From: Bacillota bacterium
GTDB taxonomy: Bacteria > Bacillota > Clostridia > Peptostreptococcales > Anaerovoracaceae
Reading direction: 5' to 3'
Assembly (NCBI GenBank): GCA_017515765.1
Contig: JAFWFF010000133.1
Coordinates: 1-6,109, forward strand
Length of the DNA: 6,109 bases
Position 1 is the first letter of the stretch, and the number at the start of each line of letters is the position of its first letter. Shown in pieces: positions 1-5,378 of this stretch. The position numbers were made by a program, and so were the translations under genes. The notes under the pieces are model-generated. The model made no database searches. It was given only the letters and a program-made list of their open reading frames with translations, and was not told the DNA's origin.

Positions 1-2
1 CG

Positions 3-704
3 CTCGGAGCATGCCCGGTCGGTTCGCTCCAGGCCTTCTTCACCGGGAAGCGGCCGGGCTTCCCCTTCTACGTGCTGGGGTGGCTGGCTTTGATCGGGGT
101 GACGACGGGAAGGTTCGTCTGCGGATGGCTCTGCCCCTTCGGACTCATCCAGGAGCTTCTCCACAAGATCCCGGTCAGAAAGATCAAAGTCCCCGAAAAG
201 GCCGACCGGATCCTCCGGAAGCTGAAATACGCGTTCCTCCTGCTGTTCGTGATCCTGCTCCCGATAATGCTCCGGGACGAGATGGGCCTCAGCGTCCCCT
301 ATTTCTGCAAATATATCTGCCCCGTCGGCATGCTTGAGGGCGGCATCCCCCTCCTGATCCTGAACAAAGCCCTGCGCCACGCGGCGCACCTGCTCTACGT
401 CTGGAAGCTCGCGATCCTCCTCCTGGTGATCGGCTCCTCCATCCTCACGGAGAGGCCCTTCTGCAAATACATATGCCCCCTCGGCGCGTTCTACGCGCTC
501 TTCCAGAAGGTCAGCTTCCTTAAACTGAGATACGATCAAAGCGCCTGCGTAAACTGCGGCGCGTGCGTAAACGTCTGCAGGATGCAGGTCGACCCCACGG
601 TTACACCGAACAGCACAGAGTGCATCAGGTGCGGCGAATGCATGAAAGCATGCCCCGCCGGCGCTCTCAGATTCAATATAATAAAGAACGGAGATAAACG
701 ATGA
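3..704 (+). CDS. 4Fe-4S polyferredoxin membrane protein (NapH/YccM-like), 5'-truncated by the window
   Basis: The frame is open from the left edge (first full codon at 3), so the real start lies upstream; a GTG at 72 falls inside conserved sequence and is not a credible start. The 233 visible residues begin with GACPVGSLQ, then the cysteine motif CGWLCPFG after a hydrophobic segment, then two CKYICP(V/L)G motifs, each flanking a hydrophobic stretch (YAFLLLFVILLPIML and LYVWKLAILLLVIG). The protein ends in a cytosolic-type ferredoxin pair, CVNCGACVNVC and CIRCGECMKACP, which should bind two [4Fe-4S] clusters. Members of this family (NapH, NosR C-terminus, MauN, YccM) are membrane electron carriers. 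The stop codon overlaps the start of the TlpA-like gene (ATGA), so the two are probably translationally coupled and work together, perhaps carrying electrons from cytosolic ferredoxin to the extracytoplasmic thioredoxin. That direction is inference. Family assignment is firm; the physiological partner is not. Confidence 0.9.
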   Translation, partial: LGACPVGSLQAFFTGKRPGFPFYVLGWLALIGVTTGRFVCGWLCPFGLIQELLHKIPVRKIKVPEKADRILRKLKYAFLLLFVILLPIMLRDEMGLSVPYFCKYICPVGMLEGGIPLLILNKALRHAAHLLYVWKLAILLLVIGSSILTERPFCKYICPLGAFYALFQKVSFLKLRYDQSACVNCGACVNVCRMQVDPTVTPNSTECIRCGECMKACPAGALRFNIIKNGDKR

Positions 705-1288
705 AAAAGAGAATTTTAACGGTTTTGGCTGTTTTGCTGGCCGTGTCGGTCCTGGTCCTTTCCGGCTGCGCGGGAGATTCCGGCGGCTCTGGCGGAGATC
801 AGGGAGCTTCCGACGATCAGGCTGATCCCTCGGGAGACGGATCGGAAGTCGACCCCTACATCCCTAACCTCGCGTTCGTGTTCACCACCGAGGACCTTGA
901 CGGCAGCGAGCTGACCAGCGAGGAGATCTTCGGGGCGAGCGAGTACACCATGGTGAACTGCTGGGCTTCATGGTGCGGCCCCTGCGTCGGAGAGCTTCCG
1001 GAGCTCGCGAAGCTCAGCGAGGAATTCGCCGGCAAAGGCTGCGCGATAGTAGGAGTGCTCTTTGACGCGGACGACCCCGCAGGCCTTGAGGACGGGAAAG
1101 AGCTTCTCGCCGACGCGGGGGCGGAGTACCTCAACGTCAAGCCCTGGGACAGCCTGATGACCGACATGAACATCCAGGCGATCCCGACAAGCTTCTTCGT
1201 CGACAGGCAGGGAAAGGTAGTCGGTTCCATAGTGATCGGCGCATATCCCGAGCAGTATACGGAGATCCTGGATTCGCTTCTCGACTGA
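701..1288 (+). CDS. TlpA/ResA-like thioredoxin-fold lipoprotein
   Basis: A 195-residue protein with a short basic N-terminus, a hydrophobic core and a lipobox LSGC, predicting cleavage before Cys23 and lipid anchoring on the outer face of the membrane. Residues 24-50 are a low-complexity Gly/Ser/Asp/Gln tether. The thioredoxin domain follows, with active site WASWCGPC (Cys92 and Cys95) and the cis-proline loop AIPTSFFVD (Pro162). TlpA/ResA proteins typically reduce disulfides in exported proteins or apocytochromes; the substrate here is unknown. ATG 701 overlaps the upstream stop by 4 nt and has a GGAG at 690-693, seven bases away. The Fe-S membrane protein encoded just before it is the obvious candidate electron donor, in place of the usual CcdA/DsbD; MauM/N with MauD is a loose precedent for such neighbours. 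A strong terminator follows six bases after the stop. Family call is secure; the pathway is inferred. Confidence 0.93.
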   Translation: MKKRILTVLAVLLAVSVLVLSGCAGDSGGSGGDQGASDDQADPSGDGSEVDPYIPNLAFVFTTEDLDGSELTSEEIFGASEYTMVNCWASWCGPCVGELPELAKLSEEFAGKGCAIVGVLFDADDPAGLEDGKELLADAGAEYLNVKPWDSLMTDMNIQAIPTSFFVDRQGKVVGSIVIGAYPEQYTEILDSLLD

Positions 1289-1293
1289 ACAAA

Positions 1294-1328
1294 AAGCGCC
1301 CGGCCGCACGCCGGGCGCTTCTTTTTTT
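1294..1328. terminator. Bidirectional rho-independent terminator between converging genes
   Basis: A perfect 11-bp GC-rich stem (AAGCGCCCGGC at 1294-1304, GCCGGGCGCTT at 1310-1320) closes a 5-nt loop. On the plus strand it is followed by C and seven T residues (1322-1328). On the minus strand the stem is followed by a T-run made by the A-tract at 1291-1295. It sits 6 nt after the thioredoxin-lipoprotein stop and 10 nt before the end of the minus-strand glycosyltransferase, so it can stop transcription from both sides. Confidence 0.95.
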
Positions 1329-1338
1329 ATCGCGGCCT

Positions 1339-2663
1339 CTATTCGAGGTCGAACCATTTCTCTATGTGGTCAATAGGATTCACGAAGATGTCGCTCACGT
1401 TCTTCCCTATCTCCCCGAAGTGTCCCATTATCTCCATAAGCATCCCGCTCATCAGGAAGAATCCGTCAGTCAGGCTGATATGCGGCCTGTATTTCCCCGA
1501 TCGGTAGTTCTCGATCACGATACCGTAGCGCTCGTTTGCCCTGGATACCGCGTCCGCCCAGGAAAGGTAAAGCTCATCCGAAGCCGTCTCGCCCACCTTC
1601 CTCATGAAGTCCTTCCTGCCGTGTAGCTCCGAGAGCAGGTCCGCCAGGGACCCCGCGTCCTCTTCGATCAGGAAGCCGTTCCTGCCCCCGGTCACGCCCT
1701 CTGCAGCGCAGCTGCCTTTGACCAGCACCGAAGCAAGTGAGCACGCGGCGGCTTCACGCACGACCAGGCCGTTCGTGTCCGCAACGGAGGGGAAAAGGAA
1801 CAGATCGGCGCGGCAGTACCAGGCTCTGAGATCCTCGCGGTCGCGGACCGCTCCTATGAAAAGGATCCTGTCATCCATGCCGAGCCCGGACGAGTATTCT
1901 TTGATCTCCGCCTCGTCGCCCCCGCTTCCGATAAATACCATGCGGAAGTCTTTGCCCTGCTCCTTCAGGCGCTTCAGGGCGTCGATGATGATGCGGATCC
2001 CCTTGTACCACATGAGCCTTCCGACAAAGAGGAAGACCGGGACGTCCTCCGGAAGATCAAAGCCTTCCGTGACCCGCGCGATTTCTTCCAGGCTCACTCG
2101 TTCCCTCGGAAGGTCGACGCCGTTATCCATCACCACGAGCTCGCCGGTATAGCCGATCTCCCTCAGGCTCTCTCCCGCGCCTCGGCTCACCGCCCAGACT
2201 TCGTCGCAGGCGTTCAGATTGTTGGCGAGCGCGATGAGCGCCTCGCCCTGCAGGATCCGGGAATGCAGAGCCTTTGATATCTCTCGGTCGAACATCGTGT
2301 GATAGGTCAGGACCAGGGGTATATCCATCGTCTCCCTGAGCTTCCTGGCAAGGATCGTCGAAGCCACCGGGCAGTGGCTGTGAAGAAGCCTGACGTCCTC
2401 GTCCTTCAGCTTCATCGAGAGCTCGGGCGAATACGGCAGCCCGGTCACGTAACCGACCATATTCCTCGTATCCAGGCTGGATAGCGGATCACCGGGAACG
2501 GGAATCCGGAATCGTCAGCGCCCGGGACTTCGGGTGTCGCGACTATCGCGCGGCCGTGCTTCCGTTCGATCTCGTACGCGTAATTCACGACTGCGTTCGC
2601 CACTCCGTCGATGACCGGCGGGAACGAGTCGTTCAGGAGGCATATATTGTGTTTTTCAGCCAT
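1339..2663 (-). pseudogene. GT4-family glycosyltransferase split by a one-base deletion
   Basis: Two overlapping minus-strand frames encode one glycosyltransferase. Frame one (2663 to about 2480) starts MAEKHNICLLNDSFPPVIDGVAN, the N-terminal acceptor-side Rossmann start of family 4. Frame two carries the rest: HSHCP and TYHTMFD, the donor-domain VGRLMWYKG, and DTNGLVVREAAA, a D-x7-E version of the E-x7-E nucleotide-sugar motif. Read through, frame one goes off after RYP62 into WIRGIWSVT and stops. The second frame, read back, gives SLDTRNMVGYVTG, so one added base in the Pro62 codon (2480-2478) restores a continuous 441-residue protein of normal length. ATG 2663 has an AAAGGAA about 8 nt upstream, and the gene starts 33 nt after the folC stop with no terminator between, so it is probably the last gene of the folate operon. 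Related clostridial enzymes are often glycolipid or surface-glycan transferases; the substrate here cannot be told. The break could be a sequencing error or a real mutation. Confidence 0.88.
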
Positions 2664-2696
2664 CCTATCTTTCCTTTCAAAGCGCCCGAAACTAGC

Positions 2697-4514
2697 CTAA
2701 TAGCGCGCTCTTTCTGTGAAAACCGCTTCTACCGGGACGTCCCATTCGTCCGTCGGGACTTCGGGGATCTTCTGCGCCTCGAAAGCCACCGCGATCTTTG
2801 CGGCTTTTTCGCATTTCGGGAGATATCGGTCGTAGAAACCGCCTCCCATTCCGAGCCTGTTCCTGTCCTCATCAAAACCGCTGCAGGGGCAGATCACGAG
2901 ATCTATCTCCTCCGGCGGCACTATCCTGTCCTTCTCAAGCACCGGTTCGCGTATGCCGAAAGCGCCTTCTTTCCAGGCGTCTTCGCCCTTTCCGGGCTCG
3001 ACGGCGACCATCTCGGTCCTGCTTACGCAGAGCGGGTAGACCAGTCTCTTTTCGGCCCTGAACTCCTCCAGGATATCCAGCTGGACCTCTCCTTTGGTCC
3101 ACTTGTACAGCATTACCGTATCCGCCGTTATGAACTCGGGCGAGGTCACGATCCCGAGGGCGATCCTGCGGGACTTATCGTATCTTTCGACCGCAGTCAG
3201 CGCTTCGCGGGCTTTGATCGAGCGCCTGCGCAGGTATTTCCTGTACGCGGCGCGGAACTCAGTACGGACCGCTCCGGCGAGATAGAGGGAGCCGAAAGCC
3301 ACGACCGCGGCGTCCGGGTACCCTTCCGCGAGCTCCATCGCTCTCAGCACGCCCGAGGCAATATCATCCGAGTGCCCAGCCCTGCCGCCTCTCTCGTTTA
3401 TTATCCGGGCAAGCTCATCTCCCGGAAGAGCCCTGCCGCTGAGAGGCGTCACGCAGACGAACTCCTCCGCGAAAGGCATCATCATATCGAGGATCGTTTC
3501 GTAGTCCTTGTCAGCGAGCACTCCGAGCAAGAACACTATCTTCCTCTCCGGGAGATATGTCCTGAGCGCATCCGTCAAAGCCTCCGCGCACTGCGGATTG
3601 TGCCCTCCGTCCAGCACGAACACCGGATCGAATGACATGACTTCGAAGCGCGCCGGCCAGGTGACTTTGGCGAGGCCCGAGCGCACGCTCTCCTCGCTTA
3701 TGCTCCAGCCTCTCTCCCTCAGGCTCTCCACAGTCTCCAGGACCACTGCGGCGTTGTGCAGCTGGTGCTTCCCGAGCAGCGGGAGCCTGTACTCCGTATC
3801 ATCCCATCTGAAGACCTGTCCGCGCAGATCGCAGGATACGGGTTCCACGCGCGTGTATTCGGAGATCGTAAGGGGTACTTCCTTTTCTTCACAGATCCCG
3901 CGGATGACGCTCACCACTTCCGGCGCGCTGTCGTAGCAGACGCAATGGCAGCCGGTTTTGATTATACCGCCCTTGGTCGCGGCGATATCCTCTAGGGTAT
4001 TCCCGAGATACTCGGTGTGCTCTAGGCCGATATTTGTTATGACGGCGACCTCCGGAGCGTCGATCGCGTTGGTGCTGTCGAGAGCGCCTCCCATACCGAC
4101 CTCCAGGACGACGATATCGCAGTTCTCCTCTTTGTAGTACTGGAGCGCGATCGCGGTCACGAGCTCGAACTGGCTGGGATGATCCTCCATCGCGTCAGCG
4201 ATGGCTTTGACCCTCTCAGTGATCTCAGCGAGCCGCTCGCCGGGGATGTTCTCTCCGTCGATCTGGATGCGCTCGCCGAACTCCTGGATATACGGCGAGA
4301 TGTAGAGGCCGGTCTTATACCCCGCCTCCCTCATGATCGAAGCCAGCATCGCGCAGGTGCTTCCCTTGCCGTTGCTCCCCGCCACGTGGACTATCTTCAG
4401 GCTCTTCTGCGGGTCTCCGAGCGCGGCAAGAAGCGCTTTGGTCCTGTCAAGTCCCAGGCGCGTCGTGCTCCAGCCGTAATTCTCAATATACGATATGGCT
4501 TCGTTTGGCGTCAT
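2697..4514 (-). CDS. folC: FolC (folylpolyglutamate/dihydrofolate synthase) fused to 5-formyl-THF cyclo-ligase
   Basis: A 605-residue fusion. Residues 1-420 are FolC: an N-terminal helix region with STTRLGLDR, P-loop HVAGSNGKGST (43-53), folate-site loop SPYIQEFGERIQIDGE (73-88), the acidic loop LEVGMGGALDSTN (137-149), the likely carbamylated lysine ATKGG (Lys181), DGGHNP (302-307) in the C-terminal domain, and the family end GSLYLAGAVR. FolC adds glutamates to folates with ATP. Residues about 421-605 are a nearly complete 5-formyltetrahydrofolate cyclo-ligase (MTHFS): YRKYLRRRSIKAREALT at the start, SPEFITADTVMLYKWTKGEV, the phosphate-binding GMGGGFYDRYL (555-565), and FEAQKIPEVPTDEWDVPVEAVFTE at the end. 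It converts 5-formyl-THF to 5,10-methenyl-THF with ATP. The linker is short, so the two enzymes are directly joined. ATG 4514 shares one base with the folT stop (TGATG), pointing to coupled translation. Whether FolC also has dihydrofolate synthase activity cannot be judged. The junction has no stop or frame change. Confidence 0.94.
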   Translation of the reverse strand: MTPNEAISYIENYGWSTTRLGLDRTKALLAALGDPQKSLKIVHVAGSNGKGSTCAMLASIMREAGYKTGLYISPYIQEFGERIQIDGENIPGERLAEITERVKAIADAMEDHPSQFELVTAIALQYYKEENCDIVVLEVGMGGALDSTNAIDAPEVAVITNIGLEHTEYLGNTLEDIAATKGGIIKTGCHCVCYDSAPEVVSVIRGICEEKEVPLTISEYTRVEPVSCDLRGQVFRWDDTEYRLPLLGKHQLHNAAVVLETVESLRERGWSISEESVRSGLAKVTWPARFEVMSFDPVFVLDGGHNPQCAEALTDALRTYLPERKIVFLLGVLADKDYETILDMMMPFAEEFVCVTPLSGRALPGDELARIINERGGRAGHSDDIASGVLRAMELAEGYPDAAVVAFGSLYLAGAVRTEFRAAYRKYLRRRSIKAREALTAVERYDKSRRIALGIVTSPEFITADTVMLYKWTKGEVQLDILEEFRAEKRLVYPLCVSRTEMVAVEPGKGEDAWKEGAFGIREPVLEKDRIVPPEEIDLVICPCSGFDEDRNRLGMGGGFYDRYLPKCEKAAKIAVAFEAQKIPEVPTDEWDVPVEAVFTERARY

Positions 4515-5029
4515 CAGAACACTTCTTTCTTAATGCGGGGTATGACCTTCGCGATCACGATTATCACCACTATCTGCACCACGGTCAGGATGCCGGTCTG
4601 CGGCAGCCTCGTGATGAGCAAAGGTTTGAAAGGCGAGCCGTAGAGCACGGAGATCCAGAAGGTGTTGAGGAAGAGGCTGAGGATTCCCTGGTTGATCGCG
4701 ACCGCCCCGATGACCCGCGGGATGGTCTGCTCCTTGTGCAGGAACAGTCCGTAGACCAGGCCGGTGAGGAAGGCCGTCAGCGTAAAGCCGGGGAAATACG
4801 CCCCGATCGGGAAAAGAACCGCCCCCAGCAGATCCGCGACGGCTCCGACTATGCCTGCGTAAACAGGTCCGAGAAGCACCGCTGCGATGACCACGGGTAC
4901 GAATGCGAAGCCGATCTTAGTGTTCCAGGCGCTGATAGAAAGAAATCTCGACAAAACGATCTCCACGGCGATCAAAACCGCCATGATCACGAGGTCCTTT
5001 GTCGAGATGCGGAATTTTTTCTTTTCCAT
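4514..5029 (-). CDS. folT: Folate ECF transporter substrate-binding (S) component
   Basis: A 171-residue, very hydrophobic protein with about six membrane spans. Diagnostic stretches include IGFAFVPVVIAAVLLGP (39-55), GAVADLLGAVLFPIGAYFPGF (62-82), TAFLTGLVYG (85-94) and RLPQTG (141-146), matching the folate-type S components of energy-coupling factor transporters. It binds folate outside the cell and needs the shared EcfA/A'/T module, which is not in this window. The start is ATG 5029: AAAGGAG lies 8 nt upstream (5044-5038) and the protein begins MEKKKFRIST, as family members do. The same frame stays open upstream to 5167, but that stretch is the riboswitch leader, and the in-frame ATG at 5047 has no ribosome binding site. 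The stop overlaps folC by one base. A THF riboswitch directly upstream independently supports folate as the substrate. Confidence 0.93.
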   Translation of the reverse strand: MEKKKFRISTKDLVIMAVLIAVEIVLSRFLSISAWNTKIGFAFVPVVIAAVLLGPVYAGIVGAVADLLGAVLFPIGAYFPGFTLTAFLTGLVYGLFLHKEQTIPRVIGAVAINQGILSLFLNTFWISVLYGSPFKPLLITRLPQTGILTVVQIVVIIVIAKVIPRIKKEVF

Positions 5030-5031
5030 AC

Positions 5032-5070
5032 AAAAAACTCCTTTCATGACAGTTGCCACAAAAGGAGTTC
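5032..5070 (-). promoter_or_regulatory. folT: Expression-platform hairpin: folT SD sequester and probable terminator
   Basis: On the minus strand, AACTCCTTT (5069-5061) pairs perfectly with AAAGGAGTT (5044-5036), with possible G-U pairs at both ends and a 15-nt loop. The 3' arm contains the folT Shine-Dalgarno AAAGGAG, so the folded hairpin hides it. The stem runs directly into four more T residues (5035-5032), so it may also terminate transcription, although the stem is only moderately GC-rich. Either action turns folT and the downstream operon off. It lies 15 nt after the aptamer. Confidence 0.82.
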
Positions 5071-5090
5071 GGAACTGCGCTTTTATGGCA
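5054..5090 (-). promoter_or_regulatory. folT: Alternative (anti-off) helix of the THF riboswitch
   Basis: On the minus strand, TGCCATAAAA (5090-5081) can pair with TTTTGTGGCA (5063-5054) over 10 bp with a single G-U pair. Nested inside is a small hairpin, AGTT CCG AACT (5076-5066). The helix uses the 3' strand of aptamer P1 (5091-5085) and covers the 5' arm of the SD-sequestering hairpin. It therefore cannot coexist with either P1 or that hairpin, as expected for the ligand-free, expression-on state. The pairing is read from the sequence; the role is inferred. Confidence 0.75.
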
Positions 5091-5203
5091 GCGGATGCGG
5101 AGTCAGCAACGCAGGTTCCCTGATGTCTTCTCACGGGTCTCCCTTTCGTCCGCGGGCAACGTCCCATCCCGCGGCACTTGACGCGCTGATCCTACTCTGA
5201 CAT
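5085..5203 (-). ncRNA. Tetrahydrofolate (THF) riboswitch aptamer
   Basis: The minus strand carries the recognisable folT-motif segments in order: AGAGTAGG, GCGTCAAGTG, GGATGGGACGTTG, GACGAA and CCGCATCCGCT. Helices can be drawn. P1 pairs ATGTCAG (5203-5197) with CTGCCAT (5091-5085), with one mismatch. P2 includes TCAGC (5189-5185) with GCTGA (5107-5103). P3 pairs CCGCGGG (5174-5168) with CCCGCGG (5156-5150), closing the conserved ATGGGACGTTG loop. Short hairpins follow: GGG AGA CCC (5143-5135), and CAGG GAA CCTG (5122-5112), which looks like an insertion compared with compact examples. These RNAs bind THF and reduced folates such as 5-formyl-THF and usually repress folate uptake genes, in line with folT 56 nt downstream. 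I compared it with the family from memory, not with a covariance model. Confidence 0.9.
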
Positions 5204-5214
5204 TTTACACTTTG

Positions 5215-5242
5215 ATATTAACACAATCCGGCCGCCGGTCAA
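5215..5242 (-). promoter_or_regulatory. Sigma-A-type promoter of the folate operon
   Basis: On the minus strand, TTGACC (5242-5237, five of six consensus bases) is separated by 16 nt from TAATAT (5220-5215, four of six). Transcription would start near 5208, a few bases before aptamer helix P1, leaving almost no RNA ahead of the riboswitch. That position is what supports the call. Confidence 0.7.
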
Positions 5243-5271
5243 TAAGCAAAATTGGGTAGCACCTGCCGCGC

Positions 5272-5293
5272 GAATATATAAAATTATGTATTC
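5272..5293. promoter_or_regulatory. 22-bp AT-rich palindrome, candidate operator
   Basis: The arms GAATATATAA (5272-5281) and TTATGTATTC (5284-5293) match as an inverted repeat at 9 of 10 positions around a 2-nt centre. It lies between the two divergent promoters and touches the weak -35 position of the plus-strand promoter. Its size suits a dimeric regulator of the dehydrogenase gene. An AT-rich intergenic context makes chance palindromes more likely, so the role is unproven. Confidence 0.45.
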
Positions 5294-5319
5294 TTTTTCC
5301 TCCCCGGGAAAAATATAAT
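5291..5319 (+). promoter_or_regulatory. Promoter of the short-chain dehydrogenase gene
   Basis: A perfect -10 box TATAAT lies at 5314-5319. The matching -35 position (5291-5296, TTCTTT) is poor at 17-nt spacing, so an activator or extended contacts may be needed. The spacer holds an inverted repeat, TTTTTCC (5294-5300) with GGAAAAA (5307-5313). The expected start near 5326 gives a leader of about 50 nt. Confidence 0.6.
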
Positions 5320-5343
5320 TAGAGTGTCAAATTGTTTTACAAT

Positions 5344-5373
5344 TCAGAAATCACGCTTTCTGAGATAAGGAGG
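5344..5373 (+). promoter_or_regulatory. Leader hairpin and strong ribosome binding site of the dehydrogenase
   Basis: TCAGAAA (5344-5350) pairs perfectly with TTTCTGA (5357-5363) around a 6-nt loop, ending three bases before the near-ideal Shine-Dalgarno AAGGAGG (5367-5373), which is five bases from ATG 5379. The hairpin leaves the binding site free, so it may stabilise the mRNA 5' end rather than block translation. A second short repeat, AATTG/CAATT, lies just upstream at 5330-5344. Confidence 0.5.
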
Positions 5374-5378
5374 ATATT

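Noticed and set aside
72..74. GTG as the start of the Fe-S membrane protein
   Set aside because: The residues encoded upstream (GACPVGSLQAFFTGKRPGFP) fit the family, so the gene is cut by the window edge rather than starting here.
968..1357. Minus-strand open frame opposite the thioredoxin lipoprotein
   Set aside because: It crosses the terminator and mirrors a gene with an intact lipobox, CGPC site and cis-proline; no family similarity is visible.
2461..2490. Programmed ribosomal frameshift in the glycosyltransferase
   Set aside because: No slippery run, internal SD or downstream structure is evident, and glycosyltransferases of this kind are not known to need one; a deletion or sequence error is simpler.
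2556..3635. Plus-strand open frame of 359 codons
   Set aside because: It lies antisense to the fused folC gene and the start of the glycosyltransferase, has no recognisable domain and no ribosome binding site; the minus-strand frames carry clear family motifs.
5030..5167. N-terminal extension of folT from upstream starts, including ATG 5047
   Set aside because: The extension is the riboswitch and expression platform read as codons; the ATG at 5029 has AAAGGAG at 8 nt and gives a normal family N-terminus.
4505..5200. Plus-strand open frame of 231 codons opposite folT
   Set aside because: Charged, low-complexity translation typical of the reverse strand of a membrane protein gene; it also runs through the riboswitch.
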